The translations under genes were made by a program, and so were the position numbers. From positions 1 to 22,179 of the forward strand of contig JAIEFH010000002.1 of the NCBI GenBank assembly GCA_029067025.1: a stretch of DNA of 22,179 nt, in the 5' to 3' direction. The notes beneath the pieces were generated by a model. The model was not told the origin of the DNA. It searched no databases and saw nothing but the letters and a program-made list of their open reading frames with translations. The DNA comes from Oscillospiraceae bacterium (GTDB taxonomy: Bacteria > Bacillota > Clostridia > Oscillospirales > Oscillospiraceae). How positions within the stretch are numbered: the first letter of the stretch is position 1; each line of letters opens with the position of its first letter. Of the stretch, positions 8,048 through 14,916 are shown one piece after another.

Positions 8048-10003
8048 ATGCTGGATAAAAAAGCCCTTCGGAAGTTCACCAGGGACAACCCCGCCCCCGC
8101 CATCCCCGCGGGGCACGGCCTGCTCCACGCCCCGCAGGTAAAGTACATCATCCGTACCGCCGTCAGGCTCATCAGCCACCGCCGGACACTGGTGTTGTAC
8201 ATTTACGATCGCAGGCGGGCCGCCAGCGGCGATTATGCGCCCGTCTGGACCATGTTCCAGGCAGGCGGCGACTACATCACCCTGGCCCGGAGGGCGGACG
8301 GCTCGACCCGTTGGCGCGAGGCATCGTTCGAGAGGCTGGGCGAGGGCTACCGCTTCACCGTGGACTGCGCGTTCTACTCTGCCCAGGACGAGCAGCGTGT
8401 CCGTGATTTCTTCCATGACCACGACCATGGCGGGGTGGCGGCGCTGGTTCGCGCCCAGACGGCCATCCTGGACAAGCGGTGCAAGGAGCAGCAGCTCGGG
8501 CGGGAACGGCAGATCGTCGAGCGTATGCGCCCCCTCCACGCCCTTCCCCGCGGCTTGGCAGGCTGGGTGCGCCGCGACCTCATGCCGGCCTATTTCCGCT
8601 GCGAGCACACATCGGTGAAGCGGCCCGTGACCGGGATCTGTACATCCTGCGGCAAGAGATCCACGCTTCCCCACGCAGCGCACAACGGCAAAATCACTTG
8701 CCCCCACTGCAAACGGAAGTTGACCGTCAAATCCATGGGGAAGATGGGCCGACACTATGACCGCGATACCGTCCAAGTCGTCGAGAGGATCAGCGACGCC
8801 AAAGTCGTGGTTCGGATCGTGAAGGTCTATTATAACTACGACCGCGACCACCTGATGCCCAAGACAAGTATCTACGAGAACGCCCGTATCTTCATCCGGC
8901 GCGGCCCGGACGGCGAGGTGGTCACTGAGCCGTACTACTACTCCTACGGCAAGGGCGCGCTGACCCACTGGGTGCCCGGAAACCGGCCCGTGTATTATAA
9001 ATACAGCTACAACTTCGAGGCCGACACCTGCGGCCACGTGTACTGCCGGAACCTGCCGGGGGCCTTGGCGGGGACGCCATGGGAATACTGCCCCGTGGCG
9101 GCGTTCTACGAGCATTACCATGAACCCATGCAGATGTGGCCGTTCCTCGCCGCCCACTTGGAGCATCCCCGATTTGAGCACCTGGTCAAGACCGGCTTTT
9201 TCCTGCTGACCTCCGACCTGGCCTATGGCCGCGCCCGGGACGGCCTGCTGGACGAAACCCAGAACCGCACCCATCGTCTGCTGGGCGTAGCCGCCGAGGA
9301 CGTTTCCTTCCTGCGGAAGCTGGATGTGGGCATGGAGACATTGCAGGCGTTCCAGGGCTATGCCGGGCTGAAGGACCGCCAGCGGCTTTTGCGCTGGCAG
9401 CTGGAAAACCAGGTGTCACGGGACATTCCGCAGATTTTGGCACATATGACGCCGCACAAATTCATGCGGTACATGAACGGGCAGTATACCCGCCGCGGTC
9501 ATATGCAGGGCATCGTATCCGATTACCGGGACTACCTGGAGATGTGCGTCAAGTTGGGCTATGACATGGGCAACAGCTTCGTGCTTTACCCCAAGGATCT
9601 GGAGCAGGCCCATGACAGGGCGGTCCGCAGGCTGAAGCTCAAGGCCAACGCCCAGCTGCGCCGGGACTTCAAGGCGGCCATGCGGGCGATCTCCGGCCAC
9701 CTGGACTTTGAGATGGACGGCATGAAGCTCCTCCTTCCGGCCGCGCCGGAGGAGCTGGCGGCGGAGGGCAACGCCCTGCATCACTGCGTTGGCGGCTACG
9801 CTGATCGTGTTGCAAAGAAGGAGTGCATCATCCTGTTCCTGCGGCAATGCTCCGACTTGGCGAAGCCGTTCTACACTGTGGAGGTCCGGGGCGGGAATGT
9901 TGTCCAGGTGCGCGGTGTGCAAAACTGTGATGCCACCCCCGAGGTCAAGGCGTTCATGGATCGCTGGGAGCGGCAGGTGCTCCGGGCCCCCGCCGCCGCG
10001 TAG
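8048..10003 (+). CDS. pcfJ-like: PcfJ domain protein with zinc ribbon
   Basis: 651 aa; AAGGAGGGG lies just upstream of the ATG. A zinc-ribbon-like pair CTSC (198-201) and CPHC (218-221) sits in the N-terminal third. The C-terminal region carries the PcfJ signature LHHCVGGYADRV (577-588), followed by a strand-rich stretch (FYTVEVRGGNVVQVRGVQN). No membrane segment is present, so it is probably cytoplasmic and may bind nucleic acid. PcfJ was named from the Enterococcus pCF10 conjugation region, but its activity is not established. Spacing to pcfK-like (12 nt) shows a two-gene operon. Transcripts reading past its stop run into the antisense candidate small RNA at 10077-10241. Confidence 0.9.
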   Translation: MLDKKALRKFTRDNPAPAIPAGHGLLHAPQVKYIIRTAVRLISHRRTLVLYIYDRRRAASGDYAPVWTMFQAGGDYITLARRADGSTRWREASFERLGEGYRFTVDCAFYSAQDEQRVRDFFHDHDHGGVAALVRAQTAILDKRCKEQQLGRERQIVERMRPLHALPRGLAGWVRRDLMPAYFRCEHTSVKRPVTGICTSCGKRSTLPHAAHNGKITCPHCKRKLTVKSMGKMGRHYDRDTVQVVERISDAKVVVRIVKVYYNYDRDHLMPKTSIYENARIFIRRGPDGEVVTEPYYYSYGKGALTHWVPGNRPVYYKYSYNFEADTCGHVYCRNLPGALAGTPWEYCPVAAFYEHYHEPMQMWPFLAAHLEHPRFEHLVKTGFFLLTSDLAYGRARDGLLDETQNRTHRLLGVAAEDVSFLRKLDVGMETLQAFQGYAGLKDRQRLLRWQLENQVSRDIPQILAHMTPHKFMRYMNGQYTRRGHMQGIVSDYRDYLEMCVKLGYDMGNSFVLYPKDLEQAHDRAVRRLKLKANAQLRRDFKAAMRAISGHLDFEMDGMKLLLPAAPEELAAEGNALHHCVGGYADRVAKKECIILFLRQCSDLAKPFYTVEVRGGNVVQVRGVQNCDATPEVKAFMDRWERQVLRAPAAA

Positions 10004-10012
10004 GAGGGCCAA

Positions 10013-10132
10013 ATGTACGCTTACAGTTTCCCCGTCCATATCAGGCCCAGGCCGCCCCCGGCGTCAATTTTGCCGCAAAAAGGCGCGGTCCGGCCTGCCG
10101 AACCGCGCAAATCCCCTTGCAATCCTTTGTAG
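10013..10132 (+). CDS. Possible 39-aa peptide downstream of pcfJ
   Basis: An ATG at 10013 follows GGAGGG (10003-10008) by 4 nt and opens a short frame beginning MYAYSFPVHIRPRPPP and ending at TAG 10132. It is Pro/Arg-rich with no recognisable domain. The ribosome site is its main support. Its 3' half lies opposite the terminator of the candidate minus-strand RNA, so it may be only an antisense-overlapped trailer. Confidence 0.25.
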   Translation: MYAYSFPVHIRPRPPPASILPQKGAVRPAEPRKSPCNPL

Positions 10133-10241
10133 ATTGTTGTAGAATATCAGACGAGATAACAAAGGCAGGGCGTGGAAGGGTGCCACCTCCCACGCCCCTA
10201 TGCAGGAGACACAACCTCCCACACAGCAAAGTATTGCGCCC
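10077..10241 (-). ncRNA. Candidate orphan small RNA (about 165 nt)
   Basis: A complete minus-strand transcription unit without a convincing ORF. The promoter is TTGATA (10276-10271), a 17-nt spacer and TATAAT (10253-10248), predicting a start near 10241. The 3' end is an intrinsic terminator: GCGCGGT (10108-10102) paired with ACCGCGC (10089-10083), then TTTTT (10081-10077). Inside is a strong hairpin GGGCGTGG/CCACGCCC (arms 10197-10190 and 10175-10168) and weaker stems, including GATTG/CAATC. The ATG-initiated 61-codon minus frame starts inside the -10 box, so it would not be on the transcript. It lies antisense to the 3' flank of pcfJ. No known RNA family is recognised. Confidence 0.5.
10083..10108 (-). 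terminator. Intrinsic terminator of the candidate small RNA
   Basis: Stem GCGCGGT/ACCGCGC around a GC-rich loop, with five T residues directly after it on the minus strand (10081-10077). The plus side lacks a T-tract, so it is directional. Confidence 0.6.
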
Positions 10242-10247
10242 AGCGCC

Positions 10248-10276
10248 ATTATAACCCCTTTTCTCCCCGTTATCAA
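10248..10276 (-). promoter_or_regulatory. Sigma-70-type promoter of the candidate small RNA
   Basis: TTGATA at 10276-10271 and TATAAT at 10253-10248 with exactly 17 nt between. It points away from the transglutaminase gene and towards the end of pcfJ. Confidence 0.6.
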
Positions 10277-10304
10277 GTGGGAGCGTGGCGTTTGTGTGTT
10301 TTCG

Positions 10305-10345
10305 GCGGTGTAGGGAAACAAGCCCCTGCGCCGCTTTTGTTGTCT
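10305..10345 (+). terminator. Intrinsic terminator of the pcfK-pcfJ block
   Basis: GCGGTGTAGGG (10305-10315) pairs with CCCTGCGCCGC (10324-10334) through 11 positions including two G-U pairs, followed by TTTTGTTGT. It insulates the ICE operon from the transglutaminase gene. The rest of 10346-10448 holds no recognisable gene or clear promoter. Confidence 0.7.
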
Positions 10346-10448
10346 CAATGGGAACGCCCATGGGGGCCGGGAAGGTCAGTACCACCCCCAAGGGCAAGTA
10401 CCGTTGAGCATCATCATCCGCGACAGCGGCAAAACAGGAGGACGATTT

Positions 10449-12119
10449 ATGAAGCACATGAGAAGGTTCACAGCACTGGTTCTCGCGCTGGTCATGGTGT
10501 TCAGCCTGACCGTCAGCGCCAGCGCCGCAGACACCCCAAAGTCCGAACAGGTCACGGCGTACCTCAACTACAACCTCACCGTCCGATTCAATGGTGAAGC
10601 AAAGCTGCTGGGCAACGTCAACGGCAGCCAGGTATATCCGATTACCTACGGCGGCACCACCTACGTGCCGGTCAGGGCAATCAGCAACCTGCTGGGCCTG
10701 GACGTGACCTGGATCCAGGAAGGTCGGATCGTAAAGCTGTCCGATTCAAACGATACCAAGCCCATCACGGTGAAGCCCGACTCGCCCAAGAAGTCCGGTC
10801 TGGAGACCATCCAACCCACCATTGATCCTGGTATCAGAGTCATATACAACGGCAAAGACCAGGAGATGAAAACCGTCAAGGGCGAAACCGTGTACCCGAT
10901 GTTGATTGGCGGAACGACTTATCTTCCGATCAGGGCGGTCGGCGATATGCTCGGTCTTGAGGTCGGCTGGGAGCAGGCCACGCAGACCGTGACGCTGGAC
11001 TTCCCGAAGCACGACCATGACCCCAGCAAAGTCTTTCACGGTTACTCCATCGACAGTTATAAATTTACCGCCTGGTACGAAGACGGGACAAGGGAGCTGT
11101 TCGGTCTCAACGAGTTCGATGATATATGGGAAACCGTCCAAGGCTCGTTTACCGAGGAATACCTCAAAACTACGCTTGAGTTAGCCATGAAAGGAATGGC
11201 AAACGACCCGTTCATGGGCAAACAGACCAGCGAGGATGCCAAAGTACTGGGCGACAAGCACCTCGGCTACGACTGGGGCGAAATTGACTGGTCTACGGCC
11301 AGCAAAGGCTATGTTCGCGTTAAAGTTAATACAGAACTCATCGGAGTAGCCACCTGTGATGTACAGTGGTACAATAAAGACAGCGACAACTATGGCCATC
11401 TTGGTGTACAGTCAAACCTCGCATTAACTGACGGTTGGCAAAACATTCCTCTTTGGCATTCAAACGAAGAAGGCGAATGTTTAATCACCATCAACGTGGC
11501 CGGCGTTCGTGACGGATATTACCTCAGCTGGGATGACAATATGCTGCAAGCCCGGTTCACAGCAACAATCAAGGATTCCGACAGTATGTGGCTGATGTCC
11601 AATGTCAAAGCCGACTATGACCGCGCACCCAACGCCTGTGCCAAGGCAAAGGAACTGACCAAGAACTGCAAGACTGACGCCGAGAAAATCACTGCCATAT
11701 ACAATTTTGTATCGAGTACGATTGTATATGATAAAAACCTTATGACACAGGGATCGTCCGCCGAAGGAGCCATGTATCTGCGCAACCTAAACCCGGATAA
11801 TATCCTGGCAAGTAAGCGGGGCGTCTGTGAGCACTACGCCGTTTTGATGACCGCCATGCTCCGTTCTGTGGGTGTGCCCTGCAAGTTCGTCAGCGGTTGG
11901 GCATACCTCAACGGCGAATGGATAGCCCACGCCTGGGTCGCCGTCAACCCGAAAACCGGCACTCTGAATATCTCCGGCGCGGGTAAGGATCACGCAGGCT
12001 ATGACCTCAACGACAAGCCCACTGACCCCACCGGCTGGATCAGGCTCGACCCCACCAACGCGCATGCTCCCAACGTCACGTCCAACGACAACAACTACAA
12101 AACCAACGAGTATTACTAA
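10449..12119 (+). CDS. Secreted protein with copper-amine-oxidase-N-like repeats and a transglutaminase-like domain
   Basis: 556 aa. The start at 10449 has AGGAGG (10436-10441) 7 nt upstream and gives a clean signal peptide: MKHMRRF, a hydrophobic core, then ASAADT as the probable cleavage region near residue 27. Two copper-amine-oxidase N-terminal-like modules follow, with the motifs YVPVRAISNLLGLDVTW and YLPIRAVGDMLGLEVGW, at about 37-100 and 128-190. A middle region of unknown fold leads to a C-terminal transglutaminase-like domain with a Cys-His-Asp triad: C460 in RGVCEHYA, H494 in HAWV, D534 in RLDPT. The protein is probably exported and acts on the cell envelope or extracellular peptides as a protease or cross-linker. 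It has its own strong terminator and looks like ICE cargo. Base composition drops in its middle (11.3-11.8 kb), which suggests separate acquisition. Confidence 0.85.
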   Translation: MKHMRRFTALVLALVMVFSLTVSASAADTPKSEQVTAYLNYNLTVRFNGEAKLLGNVNGSQVYPITYGGTTYVPVRAISNLLGLDVTWIQEGRIVKLSDSNDTKPITVKPDSPKKSGLETIQPTIDPGIRVIYNGKDQEMKTVKGETVYPMLIGGTTYLPIRAVGDMLGLEVGWEQATQTVTLDFPKHDHDPSKVFHGYSIDSYKFTAWYEDGTRELFGLNEFDDIWETVQGSFTEEYLKTTLELAMKGMANDPFMGKQTSEDAKVLGDKHLGYDWGEIDWSTASKGYVRVKVNTELIGVATCDVQWYNKDSDNYGHLGVQSNLALTDGWQNIPLWHSNEEGECLITINVAGVRDGYYLSWDDNMLQARFTATIKDSDSMWLMSNVKADYDRAPNACAKAKELTKNCKTDAEKITAIYNFVSSTIVYDKNLMTQGSSAEGAMYLRNLNPDNILASKRGVCEHYAVLMTAMLRSVGVPCKFVSGWAYLNGEWIAHAWVAVNPKTGTLNISGAGKDHAGYDLNDKPTDPTGWIRLDPTNAHAPNVTSNDNNYKTNEYY

Positions 12120-12588
12120 TGCTGTACCAAACCCGCCAGGGCCACAGGCCCTGGCGGGTTCTTTTGTTGCCATGCGATTCAACATTCTGAAAAAGCACTC
12201 GGGGCAAACGCATTTCTCCCGAAATGCGCGGGCGATCAATCAGAAGCTGCTCTTTGCTATAACAACTGTCAAACCTTAACTTAAAATCGCCCATGCTTAA
12301 TACGCCGTCCTCAAAAGTCAAGCTTTCGGCCATTGCTGGGTTAATAGGCAGTAAGAATGCCAATTTATCCTGCTTCGGCGTCAAGGCGTGGCAATAGTCG
12401 CTGTCCGTGATCGTTGCTATCTTGTTGACAGTCTCCGCTGTTGCACCAGCTTTGCTCCGGGATCGTCGTACTTGTACTTGTGCCCCGGTCATGGCCGTTT
12501 CAATAGCAGTGGAATCAGTGTTCTTGCCGTCATCATTCCAATGAAGATGGTCACAGTCACATCCCTGCTGTTGATTGTCATTCTTCAC
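12076..12588 (-). CDS. Hypothetical protein co-transcribed with xis1 (170 aa, doubtful 3' end)
   Basis: A GTG start at 12588 overlaps the xis1 stop by 4 nt (GTGA), so the two would be translationally coupled. The first 110 residues look protein-like: a His/Cys cluster CDCDHLHW near the N-terminus, then an Arg/Lys patch RRSRSKAG, then TPKQDKLAFLLPINPAMAES. No family is recognised. The last 30-40 residues read antisense through the transglutaminase terminator and 3' end, so the natural C-terminus has probably been lost by a rearrangement that placed cargo here. The annotated end is simply the first stop. Confidence 0.45.
   Translation of the reverse strand: MKNDNQQQGCDCDHLHWNDDGKNTDSTAIETAMTGAQVQVRRSRSKAGATAETVNKIATITDSDYCHALTPKQDKLAFLLPINPAMAESLTFEDGVLSMGDFKLRFDSCYSKEQLLIDRPRISGEMRLPRVLFQNVESHGNKRTRQGLWPWRVWYSISNTRWFCSCCRWT
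12130..12165 (+). terminator. Strong intrinsic terminator after the transglutaminase gene
   Basis: AACCCGCCAGGGCC (12130-12143) and GGCCCTGGCGGGTT (12147-12160) form a perfect 14-bp stem with a 3-nt loop, followed by CTTTTG. It begins 10 nt after the stop codon. Confidence 0.9.
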
Positions 12589-12791
12589 TTACCCACCTGT
12601 TTGCTTTCGAGTTGCTCTGCAATCCAATTTTCTAATCCGTTGCGGCTGACACCGATGCGATTCGGTGTCAGCTTCAAAGACGGAAAATCTGGACGCTTAC
12701 ACAACTCGTAGGTGCTGCGGATCGACAGCTTCAGCAGGGCGGCGGTTTGGCGGACGGTTAACACCAGCGGGCTATTATCATGCTCATTCAT
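12585..12791 (-). CDS. xis: Excisionase-like winged-helix DNA-binding protein (ICE1)
   Basis: 68 aa; AAGGAGG sits 6 nt before the ATG at 12791. The motif LTVRQTAALLKLSIRSTYELCKRPDFPSLKLTPNRIGVSRNGLENWIAEQ is a helix-turn-helix excisionase/MerR-like fold of the kind that bends att DNA and steers integrases towards excision. It lies leftward, about 520 bp from the rightward int1 gene. A TTGACT-17-TATAAT promoter stands ahead of it. The orientation opposite to int1 suggests separate control of excision and integration. The call is from motif recognition; the DNA target is unknown. Confidence 0.8.
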   Translation of the reverse strand: MNEHDNSPLVLTVRQTAALLKLSIRSTYELCKRPDFPSLKLTPNRIGVSRNGLENWIAEQLESKQVGK

Positions 12792-12883
12792 ACGATTCCT
12801 CCTTATGCAGACATTAGCATTAGTAAATAATATTCATTCTTATTTTACTTCTTGTCGCATTGGCTTGCAGCTGCTGTGGTGCA

Positions 12884-12912
12884 ATTATAATGCACACGCA
12901 CGCATAAGTCAA
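12884..12912 (-). promoter_or_regulatory. Promoter of xis1 with a palindrome over the -10
   Basis: TTGACT (12912-12907), a 17-nt spacer, TATAAT (12889-12884). The -10 lies inside the dyad GTGCAATTATAATGCAC (12880-12896; arms GTGCA/TGCAC), a natural operator for a repressor. The leader to the xis1 ATG is about 85 nt and AT-rich. Confidence 0.7.
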
Positions 12913-13106
12913 TAGTTTTACCTGGGCAAAAGTTTGTTGATAATTACCAATAGGCGAAAAACAGTAACTTTTCTGGCGTTTTCTTGCTCGGCCAAAATTG
13001 ACGGAACCGATGATGATGAATGATCTGAAAAAAATGCGGTAGTTGCAAATTATGCACAAAAAATTTTTTTGCCAAGCTGAAAATGAATATACTTCCAAAT
13101 TGCGTA

Positions 13107-13135
13107 TTGTAAAAATGCTCCAAATGATTTATGCT
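13107..13135 (+). promoter_or_regulatory. Possible int1 promoter
   Basis: TTGTAA (13107-13112), 17 nt, TATGCT (13130-13135), a moderate match in an AT-rich stretch. It would give a leader of about 165 nt before the int1 ATG. Confidence 0.4.
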
Positions 13136-13142
13136 ATTGCTT

Positions 13143-13302
13143 GCCCGCGCAGCGGGCCAACTGTGTCTGAAAAGAATAGAAACCGCCGCCGATGCTGCTA
13201 CATCGACGGCGGAGGACGCACAAAAACACCATTCCGTATCAAGGCCCCTTGTGCCCCCATAGCATACCATGTTGGGGGCCATGGTGTCAACACAGAAAGG
13301 AG
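13143..13302 (+). promoter_or_regulatory. Structured leader of int1 with competing hairpins
   Basis: The leader holds GCCCGC/GCGGGC (13143-13157) and an imperfect CCGCCG/CGGCGG hairpin near 13185-13212. Close to the ribosome site are three mutually exclusive pairings: GGCCCC (13243-13248) with GGGGCC (13275-13280), GCCCCCA (13253-13259) with TGGGGGC (13273-13279), and ACCATG (13266-13271) with CATGGT (13280-13285). CTGTGT (13161-13166) can also pair with ACACAG (13290-13295), right beside the AAAGGAG at 13296-13302. A translational switch is possible but unproven. Confidence 0.35.
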
Positions 13303-13308
13303 TGCATC

Positions 13309-14496
13309 ATGGCCGAAAGCAAGAAAAAGCGCCGCGCCCGTGGCGAGGGCAATATCCGCCAACGAAAGGACGGTACCTGGGAAGCCCGGTTTGTCATCGG
13401 CATCGACCCAGGCACCGGCAAGGAGATCCGAAAGAGCGTTTATGCAAAAACCCAAAAAGAAGTCCGGCAGAAGATGACTGCCGCAATCGCCGCCCTGGAC
13501 AGCGACGATTACAAGGAACCCTGCAAAATGACCCTTACCCAATGGCTGGACATCTGGGCCACTGAGTACCTGGGCGGCTTGAAGCCCCGTACAGTGGTAG
13601 ACTATACGGATAGCATCAAGAACCACATCAAGCCCGCCCTTGGGGCTATCAAGCTGGACGCACTGACCGCCCATACTATCCAGAAGTTTTACAATGCCCT
13701 TGCGAAACCATCCAGTGCGGGCGGCAAAGGTCTCTCTCCGAAGACGGTGCGGTGCGTCCATGGCGTACTCCACAAAGCCCTCCAACAGGCGATTATGATC
13801 GGCTACATACGCGCCAACCCCACGGATGCCTGCATCCTTCCCCACCTTGTCAAGCCGGAGATCAAGCCGCTGGACGACCAGGATACAGCCCGATTCTTGG
13901 AAGCCATCAAAGGAAACCCCTATGAGACCATATTCCTGGTTACCATCTTCACCGGGATGCGGAAGGGCGAGGTCATGGGGCTCACCTGGGACTGCATAGA
14001 CTTCGGCGCGGGTACGATTACGATCAACAAGCAGCTGCAAGCGGATACCGCCGATGGGAGGAAGTACAACCTGGTGCCCACGAAGAACGGCAAGGGGCGC
14101 GTCGTTGCCCCGGCTCCCTATGTGATGCAACTACTCCGGGCCCACCAGCGGCAGCAACTGGAAATGCGGCTCAAGGCTGGTCCGGCCTGGGTGGATACTG
14201 GGCTCGTGTTCACGGACGGCGTGGGTAATCATATATCCCCACATACGGTCTACAACCACTACAAGCGAATCGTCAAGTCCATCGGAATCCCGAACGCCCG
14301 CTTTCACGACCTGAGGCATTCATACGCCGTGGCCGCGATCCAGAGCGGCGATGACATCAAGACTGTCCAGGGCAACCTCGGCCATGCCACGGCGTCCTTT
14401 ACGCTGGACGTCTACGGCCATGTCACCGAGAAAATGAAACGCGAGAGCGCAGAGCGGATGCAGGCGTACATCGACAGCATTAAGAAGAGCGGCTGA
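13309..14496 (+). CDS. int: Tyrosine recombinase integrase of ICE1
   Basis: 395 aa. ATG 13309 is chosen because AAAGGAG (13296-13302) precedes it by 6 nt; the longer frame from 13192 has no such site. The N-terminus is Lys/Arg-rich (MAESKKKRRARGEGNIRQRKDG) with an arm-binding-type domain. A SAM-like core-binding domain spans about 70-165, and the catalytic domain has R218 (TGMRKGE), H333-L335-R336 (HDLRH), H359 (LGHA) and Y369 (DVYGH). These are the standard tyrosine recombinase residues. It cuts and joins element and chromosome. The gene is the last of ICE1, followed by a terminator, three AAGGGGTA repeats and a tRNA-Thr 3' half that marks its attachment site. Confidence 0.95.
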   Translation: MAESKKKRRARGEGNIRQRKDGTWEARFVIGIDPGTGKEIRKSVYAKTQKEVRQKMTAAIAALDSDDYKEPCKMTLTQWLDIWATEYLGGLKPRTVVDYTDSIKNHIKPALGAIKLDALTAHTIQKFYNALAKPSSAGGKGLSPKTVRCVHGVLHKALQQAIMIGYIRANPTDACILPHLVKPEIKPLDDQDTARFLEAIKGNPYETIFLVTIFTGMRKGEVMGLTWDCIDFGAGTITINKQLQADTADGRKYNLVPTKNGKGRVVAPAPYVMQLLRAHQRQQLEMRLKAGPAWVDTGLVFTDGVGNHISPHTVYNHYKRIVKSIGIPNARFHDLRHSYAVAAIQSGDDIKTVQGNLGHATASFTLDVYGHVTEKMKRESAERMQAYIDSIKKSG

Positions 14497-14504
14497 CAGC
14501 GAGG

Positions 14505-14537
14505 GCGGCGCACTGTTCCATCCAGTGCGCCGCTTTC
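14505..14537 (+). terminator. Terminator of int1
   Basis: GCGGCGCACTG (14505-14515) and CAGTGCGCCGC (14523-14533), an 11-bp perfect stem, 7-nt loop and a TTTC tail, 9 nt after the int1 stop. Confidence 0.8.
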
Positions 14538-14588
14538 GCTTGATTTTGTACCGAAAAAGTTACGGGCTTGAAATTGCCCGGATCGGTC

Positions 14589-14631
14589 AAGGGGTATTGA
14601 TAAAAACCTGTAAGGGGTAGTTGAAGGGGTA
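14589..14631 (+). repeat. Three AAGGGGTA direct repeats (candidate integrase arm sites)
   Basis: Copies start at 14589, 14612 and 14624, between int1 and the tRNA-Thr half at 14730. Short directly repeated octamers 100-140 bp from the core are what arm-type sites of tyrosine integrases look like. Binding is inferred. Confidence 0.45.
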
Positions 14632-14694
14632 TAAATTTTTCAGCCATCAAACGCAATCACTTTTTAGAAGTATAACTCGCCAAAAGCAAAAGAA

Positions 14695-14724
14695 AACCCT
14701 TGAAATCTTACGATTTCAAGGGTT
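14695..14724 (-). terminator. Minus-strand terminator beside the displaced tRNA-Thr half
   Basis: AACCCTTGAAATC (14695-14707) and GATTTCAAGGGTT (14712-14724) form a perfect 13-bp stem with a 4-nt loop. On the minus strand it is followed by TTTCTTTTGCTTTT. It matches the arrangement after the intact tRNA-Thr at 21.54 kb, as if ICE1 carried its own tRNA 3' end plus terminator. Confidence 0.75.
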
Positions 14725-14729
14725 CCTGT

Positions 14730-14774
14730 TGGAGCTGCTATCCAGATTTGAACTGGAGACCTCATCCTTACCAA
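14730..14774 (-). repeat. Displaced 3' half of tRNA-Thr: att site between the two elements
   Basis: 45 bp matching 21573-21617 at 43 positions, running on the minus strand from the anticodon loop (TTGG) through the T-arm to the encoded CCA. Identity stops abruptly at the anticodon loop. The two differences (14741 and 14757) pair with each other in the T-stem, TCCAG/CTGGA instead of CCCAG/CTGGG, so the fold is preserved. It is not a full tRNA. It is the attachment-site scar expected when a second element inserts at a tRNA already used by a first. Confidence 0.9.
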
Positions 14775-14791
14775 TTCTTCCCAGTCTATTT

Positions 14792-14810
14792 TCTCCTGTT
14801 GTCTCCTGTT
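14792..14810 (+). repeat. Tandem TCTCCTGTT pair at the far end of element 2
   Basis: Copies at 14792-14800 and 14802-14810 (10-bp period), 18 bp past the att repeat. This is a possible recombinase or accessory-protein site; no other evidence. Confidence 0.3.
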
Positions 14811-14820
14811 TTGTGTTAGC

Positions 14821-14866
14821 GCCCGGAGCCGTTGCGGTGCAATGGCTCCGGGCATTTCCTTCTTTT
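14821..14866 (+). terminator. Rightward hairpin terminator-like element
   Basis: GCCCGGAGCC (14821-14830) and GGCTCCGGGC (14844-14853), a 10-bp perfect stem followed by ATTTCCTTCTTTT. It would stop transcripts entering element 2 from the ICE1 side. Confidence 0.55.
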
Positions 14867-14916
14867 GTCTTCGCGTCCCCTGACATACACTCTTATAGTC
14901 ACGTTTTTGGCGTCCG

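Noticed and set aside
5078..9274. Minus-strand frames of 560 and 646 codons opposite the accessory and pcf genes
   Set aside because: Composition-driven shadows of the real plus genes; they cross several well-supported start/stop junctions.
10064..10249. Minus-strand 61-codon ORF beginning MALGAILCCVGG with an AAAAGGGG ribosome-like site, resembling a small hydrophobic toxin
   Set aside because: Its ATG lies inside the TATAAT of the minus-strand promoter and its 3' part passes through that unit's terminator. It would not be on the predicted transcript as a full ORF.
10141..10400. A riboswitch (cyclic-di-GMP or similar) in the leader of the transglutaminase gene
   Set aside because: None of the conserved core sequences of classes I know could be matched. 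The visible hairpins are better explained as a terminator and the antisense RNA.
10348..10407. A 19-codon plus-strand peptide MGTPMGAGKVSTTPKGKYR
   Set aside because: No ribosome binding site and too short to judge; it immediately follows a terminator T-tract.
14730..14774. A complete second tRNA-Thr gene
   Set aside because: Only the 3' half is present; sequence beyond the anticodon loop is unrelated to a tRNA 5' half.
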